Source: Rhynchosporium graminicola (lineage: Eukaryota > Ascomycota > Leotiomycetes > Helotiales > Ploettnerulaceae). Taken from it: a stretch of 64,000 nt of DNA. The notes under the pieces are model-generated. The model did no database searches, was not told the DNA's origin, and worked only from the letters and a program-made list of their open reading frames with translations. The stretch lies in contig FJUW01000067.1 in NCBI GenBank assembly GCA_900074885.1, positions 1 to 64,000 on the forward strand, given 5' to 3'. The position numbers and the translations under genes are program-made. Positions within the stretch are counted from its first letter, which is position 1; the number at the start of each line of letters is the position of its first letter. Below, piece after piece: positions 12,501 to 25,870 of the stretch.

Positions 12501-14856
12501 ATATTATAATAAGTCGGTAGAATAGATTAGGATATTATTAAGATATATAATATAAGTAATATCAACGAGGCCCGCTAGCGTATTATTAATAAATACCTAG
12601 AAGGTCGCTAGTGCATTTAATAGTCTAAATAGTATAACTTGATACTCGTAATACTTATATCGGGTACGAAATACAGTCTTCTATTTATTACCCTAGCGAA
12701 TTCGAATATAATAATAGGCGTTTTATAAGTCTAGTTTAGTAAACACTCTAGTATCCCGGAGCTTATCTAGCGTTTCGCTAATTAATAGTAGAGAGTACTA
12801 ATCCTTAATTATAATTTTATTCAGAGCTTAGTAATCGATATATAATCGAAAGCTATTATCTTTCTTAAGTATAAAAAGAATAAATATACCTCTAGGACTC
12901 TTACTCTTCCTTATCTAACCTTTCGCCTCTAATAAGTCGAGGTATTCCCGGAGAACCTCTAGTTCCTTCTCAGAGAGGTTATAAATTAGAGAATAAGGTA
13001 TCTTTAATCCTAGTTCTAACTCGATAGCGTATTAATAGCCCTCTAATAAGAGTAGCTTACTTCCTTTCTCCTTAGAGAATACGTCCTTAAAGTTATTATA
13101 TACGAAAGGAATAGTAAGCGTATCGCTAGTATCTATCTAGTATATTATACGCAAGTTAGATATTATAGCGTATATAGGAGATTTCTATATATTAATAAGA
13201 GTCGCAAAAGCTCGAGGTGCTATAATATTAAGGCTATCGAAGTCCTTCAAATTATAAGAGAACCTCTACTACTTATTCTTAAAGCTGATCCGAGGATCTA
13301 TATCCTCTAACTATAGCTACCTTAATATTAGGTCTATACTTAGTATATCGATAACTCTTAGCTAAAGAGTATTAACTCTAGTTTATCTAATCGAATTAGC
13401 TATCTCTACCTAAGCGACTATAGTACCGAAGATAACGCTTTTATTCTATAAAAGTATCTAGAAAGTCCTTAGTCTTTCGCTAGTAAGTTCAAGCTCGTAT
13501 TCTTTAGTAACTAGTCTTAATATAAAGTTATCTTTTACTCTATTATTAATAAGAGTAGTTATCGATTTCTACTTACCCTAGGATAGAATCTTCATTTAGA
13601 TTTCTATCTTATTATCTAATAAACCCGGTCCGGATATAGAAGATACTACGAGTTATAGCTTTCCTTAGTATTTATCTTTAGTATCGCTAGTATTTAATTT
13701 TAGATAGTTTAGAGAGATATATTTATATTTATTATAAGAGTAGTACTAAACCTTAGAGATATCTTATCTTATTAGCTAATCCCTAATAAGTATATTATTT
13801 AGATCTTTCCTCTCTTCTTATTTTTATTAGCTCTTATCTCGTCGATTATTAGTTCTTTATTAGTACTTATACGAGTTATCTTTCTTCGCGTTTAACTCCT
13901 TTTATTTCTACTCTTTAGGTTCCTTTTATCTTTTATTACTATTAGTACCTCTAGATAGGATATAAGTCTTTTAAAGAGTAATAGTAGAAATAACTTAGTC
14001 TTAGGTCTGAAGTCTATTAGCTTAGCTATTCTCGACGATTTTCTAGCGAATCTCCGAGCGGATCTTATTAAATAAGATATCTCGTAATTAGCGCTTAATA
14101 AAGGGTTCGAGTTATTTCTCTTTTTCTTTAAGGTAATTTACGAACTCTCTAATTAGTTAACTTAGCTTTTAGCGAGCGTTCTCGTGGGCCTATAAGTTAG
14201 CTACTTTTTATAAAATAGAGAATAGCTAGAGATTCGCTAGGAACTCTTTATAACTTTCCTAAGTTATCTTATAAAAAGTATCTAAGGTATACTTTCTAAA
14301 CTTTTCCTAAGTATTCGCTAGTTCTTTACGAAGTAATATTACTACTTATTTAATCTTAACGAGATTAGTTAGATACCCTTTAGTATCGTAATCGAAGACT
14401 CGGTTATAAGCTTATAAGTACTTAGTAAGCTCTCTTTAGCTCTTACCCTTATATTCTAGTAGAATTATATATTTACTTTTATCTTAGCGAGGAATTAGCG
14501 ATTCTTCAGGAGCTACTAATTAACTAGTATCTCTCTCTATACTTAGAGTAAGGTCTTCGGATATATAAGCTTAATAAAGTTATACTCTTATAGTAGCTTC
14601 CGGAGGGTATTAAGTAAGGTCTTTACTGAATATTCGTTAGTACTTAATTATAAGATTATCTAGGATATCGTTCCGTTTCTTTAGCGATCGGAGTTTCTCT
14701 TATAGAACTAAAAGGTTATCTACTAGTATATCGCCGGGTATTATCTAAGCACTAATAGAGTTATCTTAGAGTATAGGTCGGGTTAAAATAGTAGAGGATT
14801 CTCCGCTTTAAGCTATTATAACTATTTAGGCTAACGTTAAGTAAAAGTAATTAGAA

Positions 14857-15038
14857 TATAATAATTACTTAGTACGCTAAGGTAAATAAGTATAATAGAA
14901 TAGTAGAATAGTCGCTAGAGGTTCGCTAATAATAATCTAGTTAATACAGAAACTAATTACTAAGGAGAGAAGGTTCTTCCTTCCTCTCTAATTCTGAAAT
15001 ACAGGAGTGGGAGGCACTAGGCGCACAGACCTATTACA
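14857..15038 (-). repeat. Gypsy-1 5' LTR
   Basis: 182 bp, the same length as its partner. The right end ATTACA and the adjacent GTTTA target copy fix the boundary to the base. Confidence 0.9.
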
Positions 15039-16131
15039 GTTTAATACTATGTATTATAGCTATTCAGAGAGTATCTTCTCTCCTGCTATACTCTCTAGCT
15101 CCTTTAAGGTCTAACTACTACGTATAGTATCCTATGGAGTATATAGAAGCTTATATAGCTCCTGCGCAGGTTCGTCGCCTTCTTCGATAAATATACCTTT
15201 ATTATGTAGAGTAAATATAAGGTTATTATTTAACGATTTCTTAATAGATTTAAAAGAGTCTATTATCTTACTTTCGTATATCTCCTTAAATAAGGAGTAT
15301 AAGAGTTTATCCACGTAGTCGGAACTCTTAATTTATCTAATAAGACCTTCTCCCTGTTTCTATATAGTCTCCGGGTCTAGTAGGTCCTTACCGGAGTTCG
15401 CAGGTATATCGAAAGCACTGACCTCGGGGGTATTATTATCTCTTACTATATTAAAGGTCTGATTTATATAAGTGTTTTAGTGCTATTCCGAGGTTATTTA
15501 GAATAGTAGTTATAGAGTTATTCTTAAGTGTTATATGAGAAGCGCTAGCGTAGCGCGTTCAAGTTTGACTTCGAGTTTTCGGCGTAACTCAAAAGCGCGT
15601 TCTTTGAAGTCGGGTTGCGGTAGTAATCGAAGTACGTAGAAGGTAAGTACGTAGAAGGTAAGTACGTAGAAAGTAAGTACGTAGAAAGTAATAGTAGTAT
15701 AATATACTAGAATTCGAATCCTTTAACTATATCGTAAGTAGAATCCAGGTAAATTATCTTAGTAATTCAAGTTAAATAGTAAAGAGGAGACCGTGTCTTC
15801 TCTAGTACTTAAGCTATTACTATAGTAGATATCTCTACTCTTTAAGATTACTAGCGCGCTCTTTTCAGTAGTCGAAATTCTTAGAATTTAACTGCTTTCA
15901 AAGAGTAAAATGATCTATGCGTCTATTGATTGATATTAGTATCACTCTGTCGTAGTACGTATAATCAAGTAGTCTGCGTGAGCTAAAGTACAGTGATAAT
16001 AGTAGTAGTATTATCTATTATATCGTGGCTGTCTTTCCTAGGTAGTCGAGACTCCGTAAGGGAGATATATCTGGCCGGCTAAACCCCGGCGCAGATACTC
16101 GACTAACACGTGACTATGGACCAACAGTTAT
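15039..16131 (-). mobile_element. Copia-B, 5' LTR and gag start
   Basis: On the minus strand the element starts at 16131 with TGTTGGTCCATAG. The LTR runs to 15934, followed by a leader with the 15-bp array and the gag N-terminus. A 60-codon open piece of gag survives at 15132-15314 (LLYSLFKEIYESKIIDSFKS), matching copia-A at about 2350-2560 with fewer stops. The gypsy-1 target copy GTTTA lies at 15039-15043. Copia-B was inserted into copia-D; the possible target copy on this side is GTTAT (16132-16136), and the other end is outside the window. Confidence 0.87.
15934..16131 (-). repeat. Copia-B 5' LTR
   Basis: A 198-bp LTR, reverse complement of the copia-A LTR (1561-1765). It retains CpG-containing tracts such as CTGGCCGGCTAAACCCCGG with few RIP changes. 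Confidence 0.83.
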
Positions 16132-16540
16132 ATACCGGAGTCTATTTCTTCCTTATAAGAGGTGTTTTCTCAGCTATTTCAAAGCGATAGACTACTATAG
16201 CTCTTGCCTCTACAGAAGCAGAGTATATAGCTATATGCGCCTTTACTAGAGAAGCTTTATAGATACGCTAAGTACTAAAGGAGCTGGGCTATAATAAGCC
16301 AGACTCTAGGAGTATAGAGATATAGTATAATAATCAGGGAGCTTTATCTCTATCGGAGGACCCTGAATTATACTAACGTACTAAGTATATCGATATTAAA
16401 TTTCACTACTTTCGCTAGGAAGTCGCTAGAGGTCATTTAGACCCTTAGTATATACCCTCAGAAGAGAACGTGGCAGACGGTTTCACTAAACTACTTAGCC
16501 TATAAGACCTCAAGGCCTTTATAATAATACTAAATATAAC
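16132..16540 (+). pseudogene. Copia-D RNase H domain (RIP-mutated)
   Basis: The plus-strand frame reads TTIALASTEAEYIAICAFTR, then NNQGALSLSEDPELY, RTKYIDIKFHYFR and YIPSEENVADGFTKLL. This is the complete Ty1/copia RNase H signature (STAEAEY, DNQGA, RTKHIDI, AD..TK). TAG/TAA codons interrupt it. Its upstream part is outside the window, because copia-B is inserted immediately before it. Confidence 0.9.
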
Positions 16541-16764
16541 TGTTTTACACCTAGAATAAGGGGTATAGATATTAATTAAAAGGCTAACTTATCTTAAATA
16601 AAGGAATTACAGAACCTATAGTTTATCTAGTTCACGTGATATTAAGGCATAGTGCTAGTCTACAGGGGTATCACCATACGTACGCATACGATAGTAATTA
16701 CAGGAAATTAGATCACTCGTACCTATAGAAGTTACTGACTTTATAGTATCTCTATAGAGGGGTG

Positions 16765-16937
16765 TGTTGCGAGGATATAGGTCTTAGCATAGATCAGGTG
16801 ACTATAGTCATGTGTATAGTCCGTGCGGATATTCCTAGATAATATCTTCTGTCGACTCTCCATAGTAATTAGTACTACAATGCAACCAACAACATTCACA
16901 CGATTACTATCTCTATGCTTTACTCTGAAGATCAACA
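16765..16937 (+). repeat. Copia-D 3' LTR
   Basis: It begins TGTTGCGAGG after a purine tract (AGAGGGGTG) and ends GATCAACA, giving TGTTG...CAACA ends over 173 bp, 225 bases after the RNase H stop. It is much less AT-biased than its surroundings, with many CA/TG pairs left. The possible target copy is TAACC at 16938-16942; the other copy lies outside the window. Confidence 0.75.
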
Positions 16938-16942
16938 TAACC

Positions 16943-18370
16943 TTGCGATAATTAATATTAAGTTTATAAGGTAATAGAGTTATAATTATCTCCTTATCGT
17001 ATCAGAAGGTAGCTAGATAGTGTTCCGGCTATAGTAGCTTATAGTAGAGCGTATCGAGTTTAACTTGAAATCGTCGTATCTATTTAATACTAATAATTAT
17101 ATCTTATTATCTTAAATCGAGAAGAATAAAAGGGTAGTTATAAATACGCCTAGCGTTAATAGAAAAATATAAATATATAAAATAAGTAATATAAGTTCTA
17201 ATAGACTATTAGAAACTATATATTAGAATAGAATAAAGTGGTAGCTCGATTTTGAAACTAAGAGCCCTTAATAGTTATCCGGTAAGAGTATAATTAATAA
17301 ATAGATATCCGTTCGCTTCGGTATTAATTAAGCTATTTATAGAGACTTCTAGCTTATTTATACTAACTATAATTAGTTATATGAATTACTTATCTCTTAT
17401 TAGGGAGTTAAAGTTAAGATTAGAGAGATTATACTTATATAGACTTTGAAAGGAATATTTACCTAGGTCTTATTATTTCCCTCTAGTATCGATCCCGATT
17501 CGGAAAGTACGTCTTCTACTACTTCCTTAATCGCTCTTTCCTCTTTCGGAAATTCGTTAATTAATTATACTTTAAGCGAGTTAAGGTAGTTTAGCTTAAT
17601 ATAACTAAGCTATCTATAACTATAATACCTAAGGGGTTCTCCGGTCAAGATAGCAGGGCGTTTTAGCGCGGAGAGAGTACTAGCTTATACTAAGGTAGAA
17701 GTACTTATATATAGTACGGAAGTAGTTAATCGAGGGGCTAAGCTTAAGGACCGGTATAGAATAGAACTAGAAGAGGTTGTAGTAGTAGTATTAGGCTTAT
17801 AGTACTATATCTAGGTAATAGTTTTCTTAGGATAAGGGCGTTCTGAGTTATAGCGACGCTTAGTATTAAAAGAAAGTAATAACCTAATTATAGAAGTATA
17901 ATTCTTATTCTATATTAATTTAATAATAAGAGTTAAAGTATATAAAGGTAATATAATCTTATCTTATATATAGAAGAATTACTCTTTCTTTTTAACTTTA
18001 CTTTAGATAATAGCACTTTGAAATCGACTACGAAACTCGGTAAAAGTCTCGCGGGTATAGCTAAGTTATTATATTTCTAATTAGTAAAAGGTATTATAAT
18101 AGTTATCTTCTTCTAAACTAGTAAGAAAGTTCTTCTCTAATAAGAAGATTATTTTATTACTAGTCTTAAACTTATTAGTAAAGTGCTAGAGTATAAGATA
18201 CTCCTTAGCTAATCTAGTAACTAATCCCTATACGAGAACGCGCTAGAAGAGGTCCGTAGGATAGTAGTTAGCGTTTATAGCTAGCCGGTCTCGTATCGAT
18301 ACTTTCTACTAGAGGAAAGTAAGATCTAATCTATTATCTAAAAGTAAGATCTTCTTAGTAAGATAAGACC
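16943..18370 (-). mobile_element. Gypsy-3-family gag relic
   Basis: It is a direct repeat of 46320-47745 in gypsy-3 over about 1.4 kb with scattered RIP-type differences, so it is a second copy of the gag end of that family. It is broken on the left by copia-D and on the right by the gypsy-2 LTR. Confidence 0.8.
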
Positions 18371-18601
18371 TATTATAGCAAAGGCACGGGGAGTCGATAA
18401 CGAATTATATTCGCCCTTAAGGGTGCGCTAAGTAAAGGGAAGAAAAGATAGAGAGGAGGTTTCTACTCTCGACTCTCTCTCTAGGTATAACCGTAGGGCT
18501 ATACTAACTAATTATCCTCTAGTACGCACTAACCGTATTCCGCTAGCCCTGCCTGCTATAATACCTAGGAGCCTGAGGCTATCATAGTACAGACTGTAAT
18601 A
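18371..18601 (-). repeat. Gypsy-2 3' LTR
   Basis: 231 bp, starting TATTATAG and ending CTGTAATA. It is nearly identical to 24934-25164 in its central part (a 60-base tract around TTTCTACTCTCGACTC is unchanged). Confidence 0.88.
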
Positions 18602-21600
18602 CTACCCTCCCCTTCTAAGAAGGGCTTCGTCCTCGAAGCTTGAAAAATCCGATAAAAACGCTAATTCCCTTCCTCTCTCTTAAAGAATTATATATAAGTA
18701 ATAGCTATTATAAGTATATTATCCTCTAATTCGCTATAGTTATTAATACTATTATTATACGCCTCTAGCTACTTCGGGAGGAGTCGTAGTAGTCCTTTTA
18801 CTACTAGGTATCGCAGGTAGAAACGCTTAAGTAAGTGAGGAGCTATTATAGTATCTAAGTAGGAGTACTATTCGAGATCGTTATTAGCTTCTATCTACTT
18901 GAATTAGTACTATAAGATACTACGAGAAATCCTTAAGCTTAAGATAGTTTCGATCTTCTACTTATCTTACTCTAGAAGCAGCTGAATTAGTACTAGTACT
19001 TATTATACTTATCTTAGTAGTAGGTTTTTAGTATACTTATATAGCGAGTATAAGTAGAAAACAGGGTAGATTTATTATTCCTCTAGTAGCTTAAGCTTCT
19101 AACTCTCTCCTACTTTTTCTAGTATTTCTACTAGCTTATACTACTTATTAAAGAGCTTCTTAGAAAGTCTATTTATCTTCTAATTTATTATAGAAACTAT
19201 AACCTTATCTCTAATATTCTAATCTACCTCGCGGCGATTACGATTAGCTAAGCGCTTTATTTTATCCTATTAACTCTTAAGCGAGGATTTTACGAATTCC
19301 GTAGTAGCTATTATCCGAGTAACTATACGAAGAGCGTCCTCTCGATTAATAGCCTTAGTAGTAATTACTAGAGGTATTAGATTAATAAGGTCCTAGAAAG
19401 TTCTTATTTTATAGCTATTAAGTAGCTAAAATAGAAATATATTACTAAGTAACTCGTAAGGAAATATAAGCTACGCGATATCTATTACTAGAAGTAATAA
19501 GCTCTAGTTATCTTAATAATAAATATAGAAGGGATATAATCTTTACTTAATCTATTAGTTTATAATCTTAGTCTAGTTATTAATATTCGAGTTATATGTA
19601 GTAGTTAGCTTAACTTTCGTACTAAGGATATAGTAATACTTATTCTAGAAGCTTAAAATAAACTATAGTCTACGATCCAAAACGATCGAATCGAGTATAC
19701 TAAATTAATAGCTCTAGTAGATAGTAAAGAGCTTAGCTATCTATCTAGCTATAATCGTTTTATAATAAGGAATAGATACTAGTTTCTTTAATAATCTATC
19801 TATAATTACGAATATAGTATCGAAACTACTCTTATCTAATAGTAACTCTATGAAATCTATTATTAGGTACTAGTAAAGTCGTGCTAGGATTAGTAAGGGA
19901 TAAAGGAACCTAAGGGTCTTATCTCTTTTCGCCTTTATCTATATATAGCTATAATTTGCAATATAGTATATAATATCCGCTATTATACTCCTCTAATAAT
20001 AGTTATAGATAAGAAGTAGCTTAGCTTTCGTATTCCTAGTATATATTACTTATAGTTACGTATAAATATAGCGAATAAGTGCTATTCGTAGCTCTAGAGG
20101 CTTAGTAAGGACTTCTAAACGCTCTTAAAAGAAGAGCTTTCCGCGGACTAACTAATAGTTAGGATACTTCTATCTTACCTTCTCCTAAAGAGGTCCTAGC
20201 TCCGGAGACTCCTTATTAGCTGAAAAGACTTAGTTAATAATATTATAGTTCTCGATATTATAAGTAACTATAGTAGTAGTATTAAGAGCTTCCCCTATAA
20301 GGAACTCTTCGTCTCTACTTATAAGTAATTCTACTAGTAAGCTAGGGTCACGGGTTTCAGCTTATAGGAAGGTCTTAGGAGTTCCTATTAGAGAAAGCTC
20401 GCAATAAAACTTAGTAATTATAAGCGAGTCCTAGAGGTCTTAAAGCACTTCGTTACTAATCTTATTATTTAAGATTAGCTATTAGTTCCGAAGTACGCGC
20501 TTTCTAGATTCTAGCGGAGAGAGGTCCTGATTATAGCGTAATAGCGTATTAGCTAAAGTATTTATAATCCTTATTTAGTATGTAATCTTAAAGTAGAATT
20601 AAGTAAAGAATTCAGCTTATCTCGCTTACTATATATTAAGATCCTTAGTTATTATGAAATACTCTAAGGTATAGTAATTAGTATAGATATAAATAGTTTT
20701 CTATACTCTAAGTAGCTTAGGCTTATATTATTAGAAGGAATAGAAGATCGCGAGTAGCTTTTTATTATAGATTAGATAGTTTAGCTCCGCGTCGATTATA
20801 GTCTTAGAGAAGAAACCGACTAGATAGAATATTCTGTCTTCTTAAAGTTATAAGAGTATACTAGCTACTACCTTATCCGAAGAGTTAGTTTTAAGTCTAG
20901 TCTACTTAAATAGGTCGTAATAACATAAGATAGAAGCTATCTATAAGGCGTACTATAGACGCTCTTATACTTTCTTATAGACTCTATCGAAGTGAAAAGG
21001 AATATCTTTTCTAGTTAGTAATATAAGCAGTTAGTAAATACTATTAAAGTCTTTAATAAACTGTTAGTAGAAGTTATAAAACCCTAGGTAGCTCTATATA
21101 TTACGAATATTACTAGTATACTCCTAGTTCTTAATAACCTTAATCTTCTCGGGATTAACTTTAATTCTATTAATACTAATAATAAATCTAAGAAACTTTA
21201 TATAAGTAATACCGAATTCAGACTTCTTAATATTAGCTTAAAAGCTATAAGCCTATAGAATCTCGAGAATCTTTCGTATATAGATATTATACTCTACTTC
21301 TAAGTCTAAATAGATTAAGATATTATCTAAGTACACTAAGTAGAAGTCGTCTAAATACTCTATTAATATATTATTAATAAAACGCTAAAAGGTAACTAGC
21401 TTACTTATAAAGCCGAAGAGAAGCACTTTATACTTATATATCCTATATCGAGTACGAAAGGTAGTAAAATCTTCAGAATCTTTTAATATACGGATTCTAT
21501 AAAATACTTATTAAATATCGACTTTTATAAAGATTTTCGCCTTAGAGATTCGTACTATTATCTTATCGATTAATAGAATAAGGTATAGGTCCTTCTAAGT

Positions 21601-24600
21601 AAGCTCGTTTAGCTTCCGAAAGTTAATATAGAATTATAACTTACTACTTACTTTTTTAGCTATTAGGATTAGTATAGCTTAAGAAGTATTAGATAATATA
21701 ATAAAGTCTTTATAAAGGTTCTTAGTAATATAACGCTTAGCTTTAGCGAGGTATTCGTTTAGTATACGCTAGAGAAGTTCAGTTATAAGCGTATTTTCAC
21801 TAGTAAGCTTAATCTCGTAGTTAATAGTAAGTCTTCTTATTATAAGGTTGTCTAAGGCTCTAGTAGAGAATAGCTCTTTAAACTCCTCTTATTTCTTAGG
21901 GAAATATTCTATAACTAGCTTATTATTCTGCTAGTACTTAGCTTCGCGAGCCTCTAATAAGAATAGACTTATATTAAAAGCTAATAACTCTATATTAATA
22001 GTAGTAAGCTTATCCTAATATCGTTTAATCTCGTTTTAGATTTCTTTAAAAGAAGTAATAAGAACTTCTAAATCGTTATCAGAGGCCTTTTTATAATATT
22101 TCCGATATAAGTAGAACTAGTATATAGAAGTAGTAGAAATCAAGTTAATATTAGTTTTATATAGCTCCCTTTTAGCCTAGCGAACTACTATAGCGTTAGT
22201 CTAGCGTTAAAGAACTTAATTAGCTTACTCGACTCGTAATATAAGATTATAAATAATAAAGAGAGAATTCGTTAGTTAGTAATTAGTAAGTAACTTATTT
22301 ATTTTTAGGAACTCTTACTTAAGCTCTCTAACGAATAAGGAAAGACGTTTTTAAATCTTCTTTAGTTAAAGAGATAAGAGAGCTTATATTATAGAGAGCT
22401 CTTATTTAAATAGAATATCTTATTATTACTAGTCTAGCTAGTACTATATATTTAATATAGGCGTCTTAGGAGGTAAGAGTAGCTCGAGACGTTTATCGAA
22501 GTAATACTATAGTAGTATATTAAATAGCTATTCTAAATAGTTCTTTATTTAGCGATTATAATTCTGCTTAAAGTTATAGTACTCTAAGAACTTCTAGCTA
22601 ATAAGTATATTATTACTTCCTAAGTTAGTAATTAAGAATAAGAAGTTAATATAATAGTAATCTATTATAAAAGTAAGAAGAATTATATAAGTAATAGCCG
22701 CGCTAGCTTATCTATTATAGCTAGTAGGTATAACTAGTTTAAGGAGAGTAAGGATTTTAATACTTAATAAGTTATAGAGTTAGAGAGCGATAGAGGTACG
22801 AAGCGCGCTAAAAATATTTACTCTATTATCGATATATATAGTTATTTTAATAAATAATCTATTTCTTTCTAATTTAATATTAACTAGGAATTAGTTCCCT
22901 CTAGTAAGAGAATAGAAATTAGTATTTAAGTCTTTCTGTAAATCGAGGCATTTACTATAAGAGGAGACTATTCTATAGCTTAAGAGTTTCCCGATAGCTT
23001 ATCGACCTTAATAGGTTATAAGCTATCCTTATCGTTATCCTTCTCCGCGCTATATATAATAGCGATATCCTTTATAGTCTAGCTAGTTATCTTAGCGATC
23101 TTTATAGTATTAGGGTATTCACGAGCTTAATAACTTTTCTTCTTATAAAAGTAATAAGTATTAGTAATAGTAGGGGTGCGAGATACTTATAAGATAGTCT
23201 TAAGAGTGAATTATATAGCTAACTTAGTAGTATAATCGTTAATCTAAGAGCTACTCTTAGTAGCACGTTCGATACCGAAAGGGGTCTCTCTCTTAAGGAT
23301 ACTTAGAGTTCTAATAAGAGTAATAGTAATAAGAGCTACTTTCTTAATAAAGTTCTTCTTAGTAGTAATATTACGAGACTAGCGATTTATAATAGCTAAG
23401 TACTTATCGAGGAGGTTATAATTACTATCTTTCTTATGTTTTTTAGCTATAATATAAGCTTTTAATATAAGGGAGATCTTCTTAAGGATATCTTTAAACT
23501 ATCTATCTCTAGAGATCTTACTTATAGTAGCGAGATTAGTAAACTTAACTCGGAACTCGTTATAAGTTATATTTCTAGCTATCTTTAGGTTCTTATAAGT
23601 AGCTTTAGTATACTAGATATAATTATAATTAAAGAAGCGCTAATCTAAACCTCTAAGGATATTAGAAGTAGTCTTAAATTAGCTATTAGCGCTAGTATCT
23701 ATATATTAGAGGATAATAGTCTTAGCTTCTCCTCTAATATACTTAAAGTAAGCTTTAACTTATATATCGCTAGTAAAGAAGTTATTAGAATATTCTTCTA
23801 AGAAGAGCTTTATATCTATCTTCTACGTATTATACTTAATCTTACTATTATAATTAGTAAAGAGAAAGCAGGGGAACTTAACTTAGTGAGACTCGATAGC
23901 CTTTATAATATTATCGAGTTTTAGAAGAAAATAATCTATAGTAAGTTAGAGGTCTATAGTAAGGGATCGTAACTTCCTAATAGTATTAGCGTTAGCCTCT
24001 AGAGTAAGAGTAGTAGTTATAATAATAGTAATAGTAGCGTTTATAACTTATATCTGCTTATCTAAGAAACCGAGAGGCGCTATAATAAATTCTAGCGAAG
24101 AGTTAGTTTAAGAAGTAAGTATAATACTTCGTATTTCCGAAGTAAGAGAGATTAGAGGTAATATAAGTAAGAGGGCAGTAGTAGCGTCGATAGTTAAAGT
24201 TGACTTTAGATATATAAGTTCCTCGTCCGCTTCCTCGAAGTCGTTATTATCAGACTCTAAACCGGTTTCTTCCTTAATAGTATTACTCTTAATAGTATTT
24301 CTAATAGTATCCTCTGCTAGCGCGCTTTCGCTCTTCCTCTTCTGTTCGGGGAACCCGAGTCTATCTAGTATAGAGGGCTCTCGAGTACTTCGGCGCGGTT
24401 ATATATAGAAAGGCCCGCTATAGCTAAAAAAAAACGCGCTTAAGAGGGACCTAAAGCTTAATAGTAACCTATTTAAGAGAGTGAAGATTAATACAGCGCG
24501 AGGGTAAGCACGTTCTTAAAGTCCCTTAGTAGAGTATATATTTAAGGTATCAGGAAGGTACTAATTAGGTTCACTTTAGATTCCTTTTATATGTTTAGAA

Positions 24601-24933
24601 TCGTAGAAGGGAGCTTTATAGAGGTCGTAGGGGTTCGGAGGGTTTAAGGTCGAGGATACGTAAGGCTAAGCACGAGGCTAAGGGCGTAAAAAATATTATA
24701 ATAAGATCTTTTAGTGGAATTATACTATAGAAGTAGTACTAATTAAGAGAGGGAGTTTAGCTTTCTCTAAAATACTCTACTTCTAAAGTATAGAAGTAGA
24801 TAGCGCGTATAATCGAAGTTATCGAGTATAGGTAGGGTAGAAGTCGTAGAAGTCGTACTAAGAAGATAGTACTAGCTTTAAAGCTTCTAAATAGATATTA
24901 CTACTTCTTAGCAAGATAATTGATCTTTTCTTA

Positions 24934-25164
24934 TATTATAGTAGAGGCACAGGGAATAGATAACAAGTTATATTCGCCCTTAAGAGTGCGCTAAGTAAAG
25001 AGAAGAAAAGATAGAGAGGAGGTTTCTACTCTCGACTCTCTCTCTAGGTATAACCGTAGGGCTATACTGACTAATCATCCTCTAGTACGCACTAACCGCA
25101 TTCCGCTAGCCCTGCCTGCTATGATGCCTAGGAGCCTGAGGCCGTTATAATATAGACTGTAATA
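24934..25164 (-). repeat. Gypsy-2 5' LTR
   Basis: 231 bp, the same length and ends as the partner LTR. Several CA/TG sites altered in the left copy are preserved here. Confidence 0.88.
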
Positions 25165-25870
25165 GTTCCCTCTATACTTATACTAATATATCTTTAGTAA
25201 GAATTACTATTCTCTTTACTTAGTAGATATTAGAATATTCAAATAGTATTAGTATTAGGAGATTACTTACTTATCTTACGCTTTACTTCAGATCTAGGGG
25301 TAATAGTAATAGACTTATAACTATAGGAAGATATAATAATCTTCTTTAAAGAAGAAAGAGCTTTTAGTATATAAGGAGAAAAATTAGTTCGCTAGAGGAG
25401 TAAAGAAAGTTCGCGGATAGAGTAATTAGAAAGATTATCTAATAGATTATATTACTTAGGCTTAGGCTTAAGCTTAGAATTATTATCTCTATTAGTATAA
25501 TTAAAAGATCGAAAGGAACGGATTTCAGGATTATTTCGGGGTGGAGCTACTAGGTGACGAGGAGTAGAAGGTATTTCTTCCTTAAAGTAAGAGCTATCGA
25601 ACTATATTCTAATTAGTTAAATAATTAAATAAGAAAGGGATAATCTTATAATATCGTAATAAATAGATTTAATCGTAAAGGATCTTCTAAGGTTAGCAGG
25701 GGATTCTTCGACGCGATAACGTAATATAGGACGTATATCTGACTCTTAAGAGTTCTTCTTTCGCGATCTCTTATTTAGAGAGTTAGAAGATATAATAATA
25801 ATAGAGGTTTTGAATAAAGTTATTAATAGAAGGAGAGAGGTAAGCGCAGAGATCTTAGTATATTATATTT
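25165..25870 (-). pseudogene. Gag-like retroelement relic
   Basis: The minus-strand frame is coherent with few stops: DIRPILRYRVEESPANLRRS, then EEIPSTPRHLVAPPRNNPEI and SNYSIRELSLLLQRTNFSPY. It resembles a retrotransposon gag/linker by composition only. It is cut at 25165 by gypsy-2 and may belong with the LTR end at 27118. I cannot assign the family. Confidence 0.5.

Larger units (their letters stand above)
8197..15038 (-). mobile_element. Gypsy-1: Ty3/gypsy retrotransposon, RIP-mutated, nested in copia-B
   Basis: Two 182-bp LTRs (8197-8378 and 14857-15038) start TGTAAT/TATAAT and end ATTACA, flanked by a 5-bp duplication GTTTA (8192-8196, 15039-15043). The coding strand is minus. The reverse transcriptase active-site region at about 12513-12560 reads YIIYLNNILIYSTD, a RIP-altered YxDDIL motif. 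Gag lies towards 14 kb and integrase towards 10-11 kb. Both halves of copia-B gag can be aligned across the insertion. Between integrase and the left (3') LTR is an opposite-strand frame, listed separately. The element is dead by stop codons. Confidence 0.9.
18371..25164 (-). mobile_element. Gypsy-2: Ty3/gypsy retrotransposon, RIP-mutated
   Basis: Two 231-bp LTRs (18371-18601, 24934-25164) bound about 6.3 kb of minus-strand gag-pol. Reverse transcriptase at about 21296-21370 reads IEYLDDFYLVYLDNILIYLD, with one intact YLDD. A polypurine tract (AAGGGGAGGGTAG on the minus strand) abuts the left, 3' LTR. Gag lies towards 22.5-24.4 kb and integrase towards 19.7-20.5 kb. The five bases next to the two ends (AGACC left, GTTCC right) do not match and the flanks are different transposons, so this is not a simple insertion. 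Stops throughout. Confidence 0.87.

Noticed and set aside
16741..16938. 65-codon minus-strand frame
   Set aside because: It lies on the copia-D LTR; open by chance because that LTR is little mutated.
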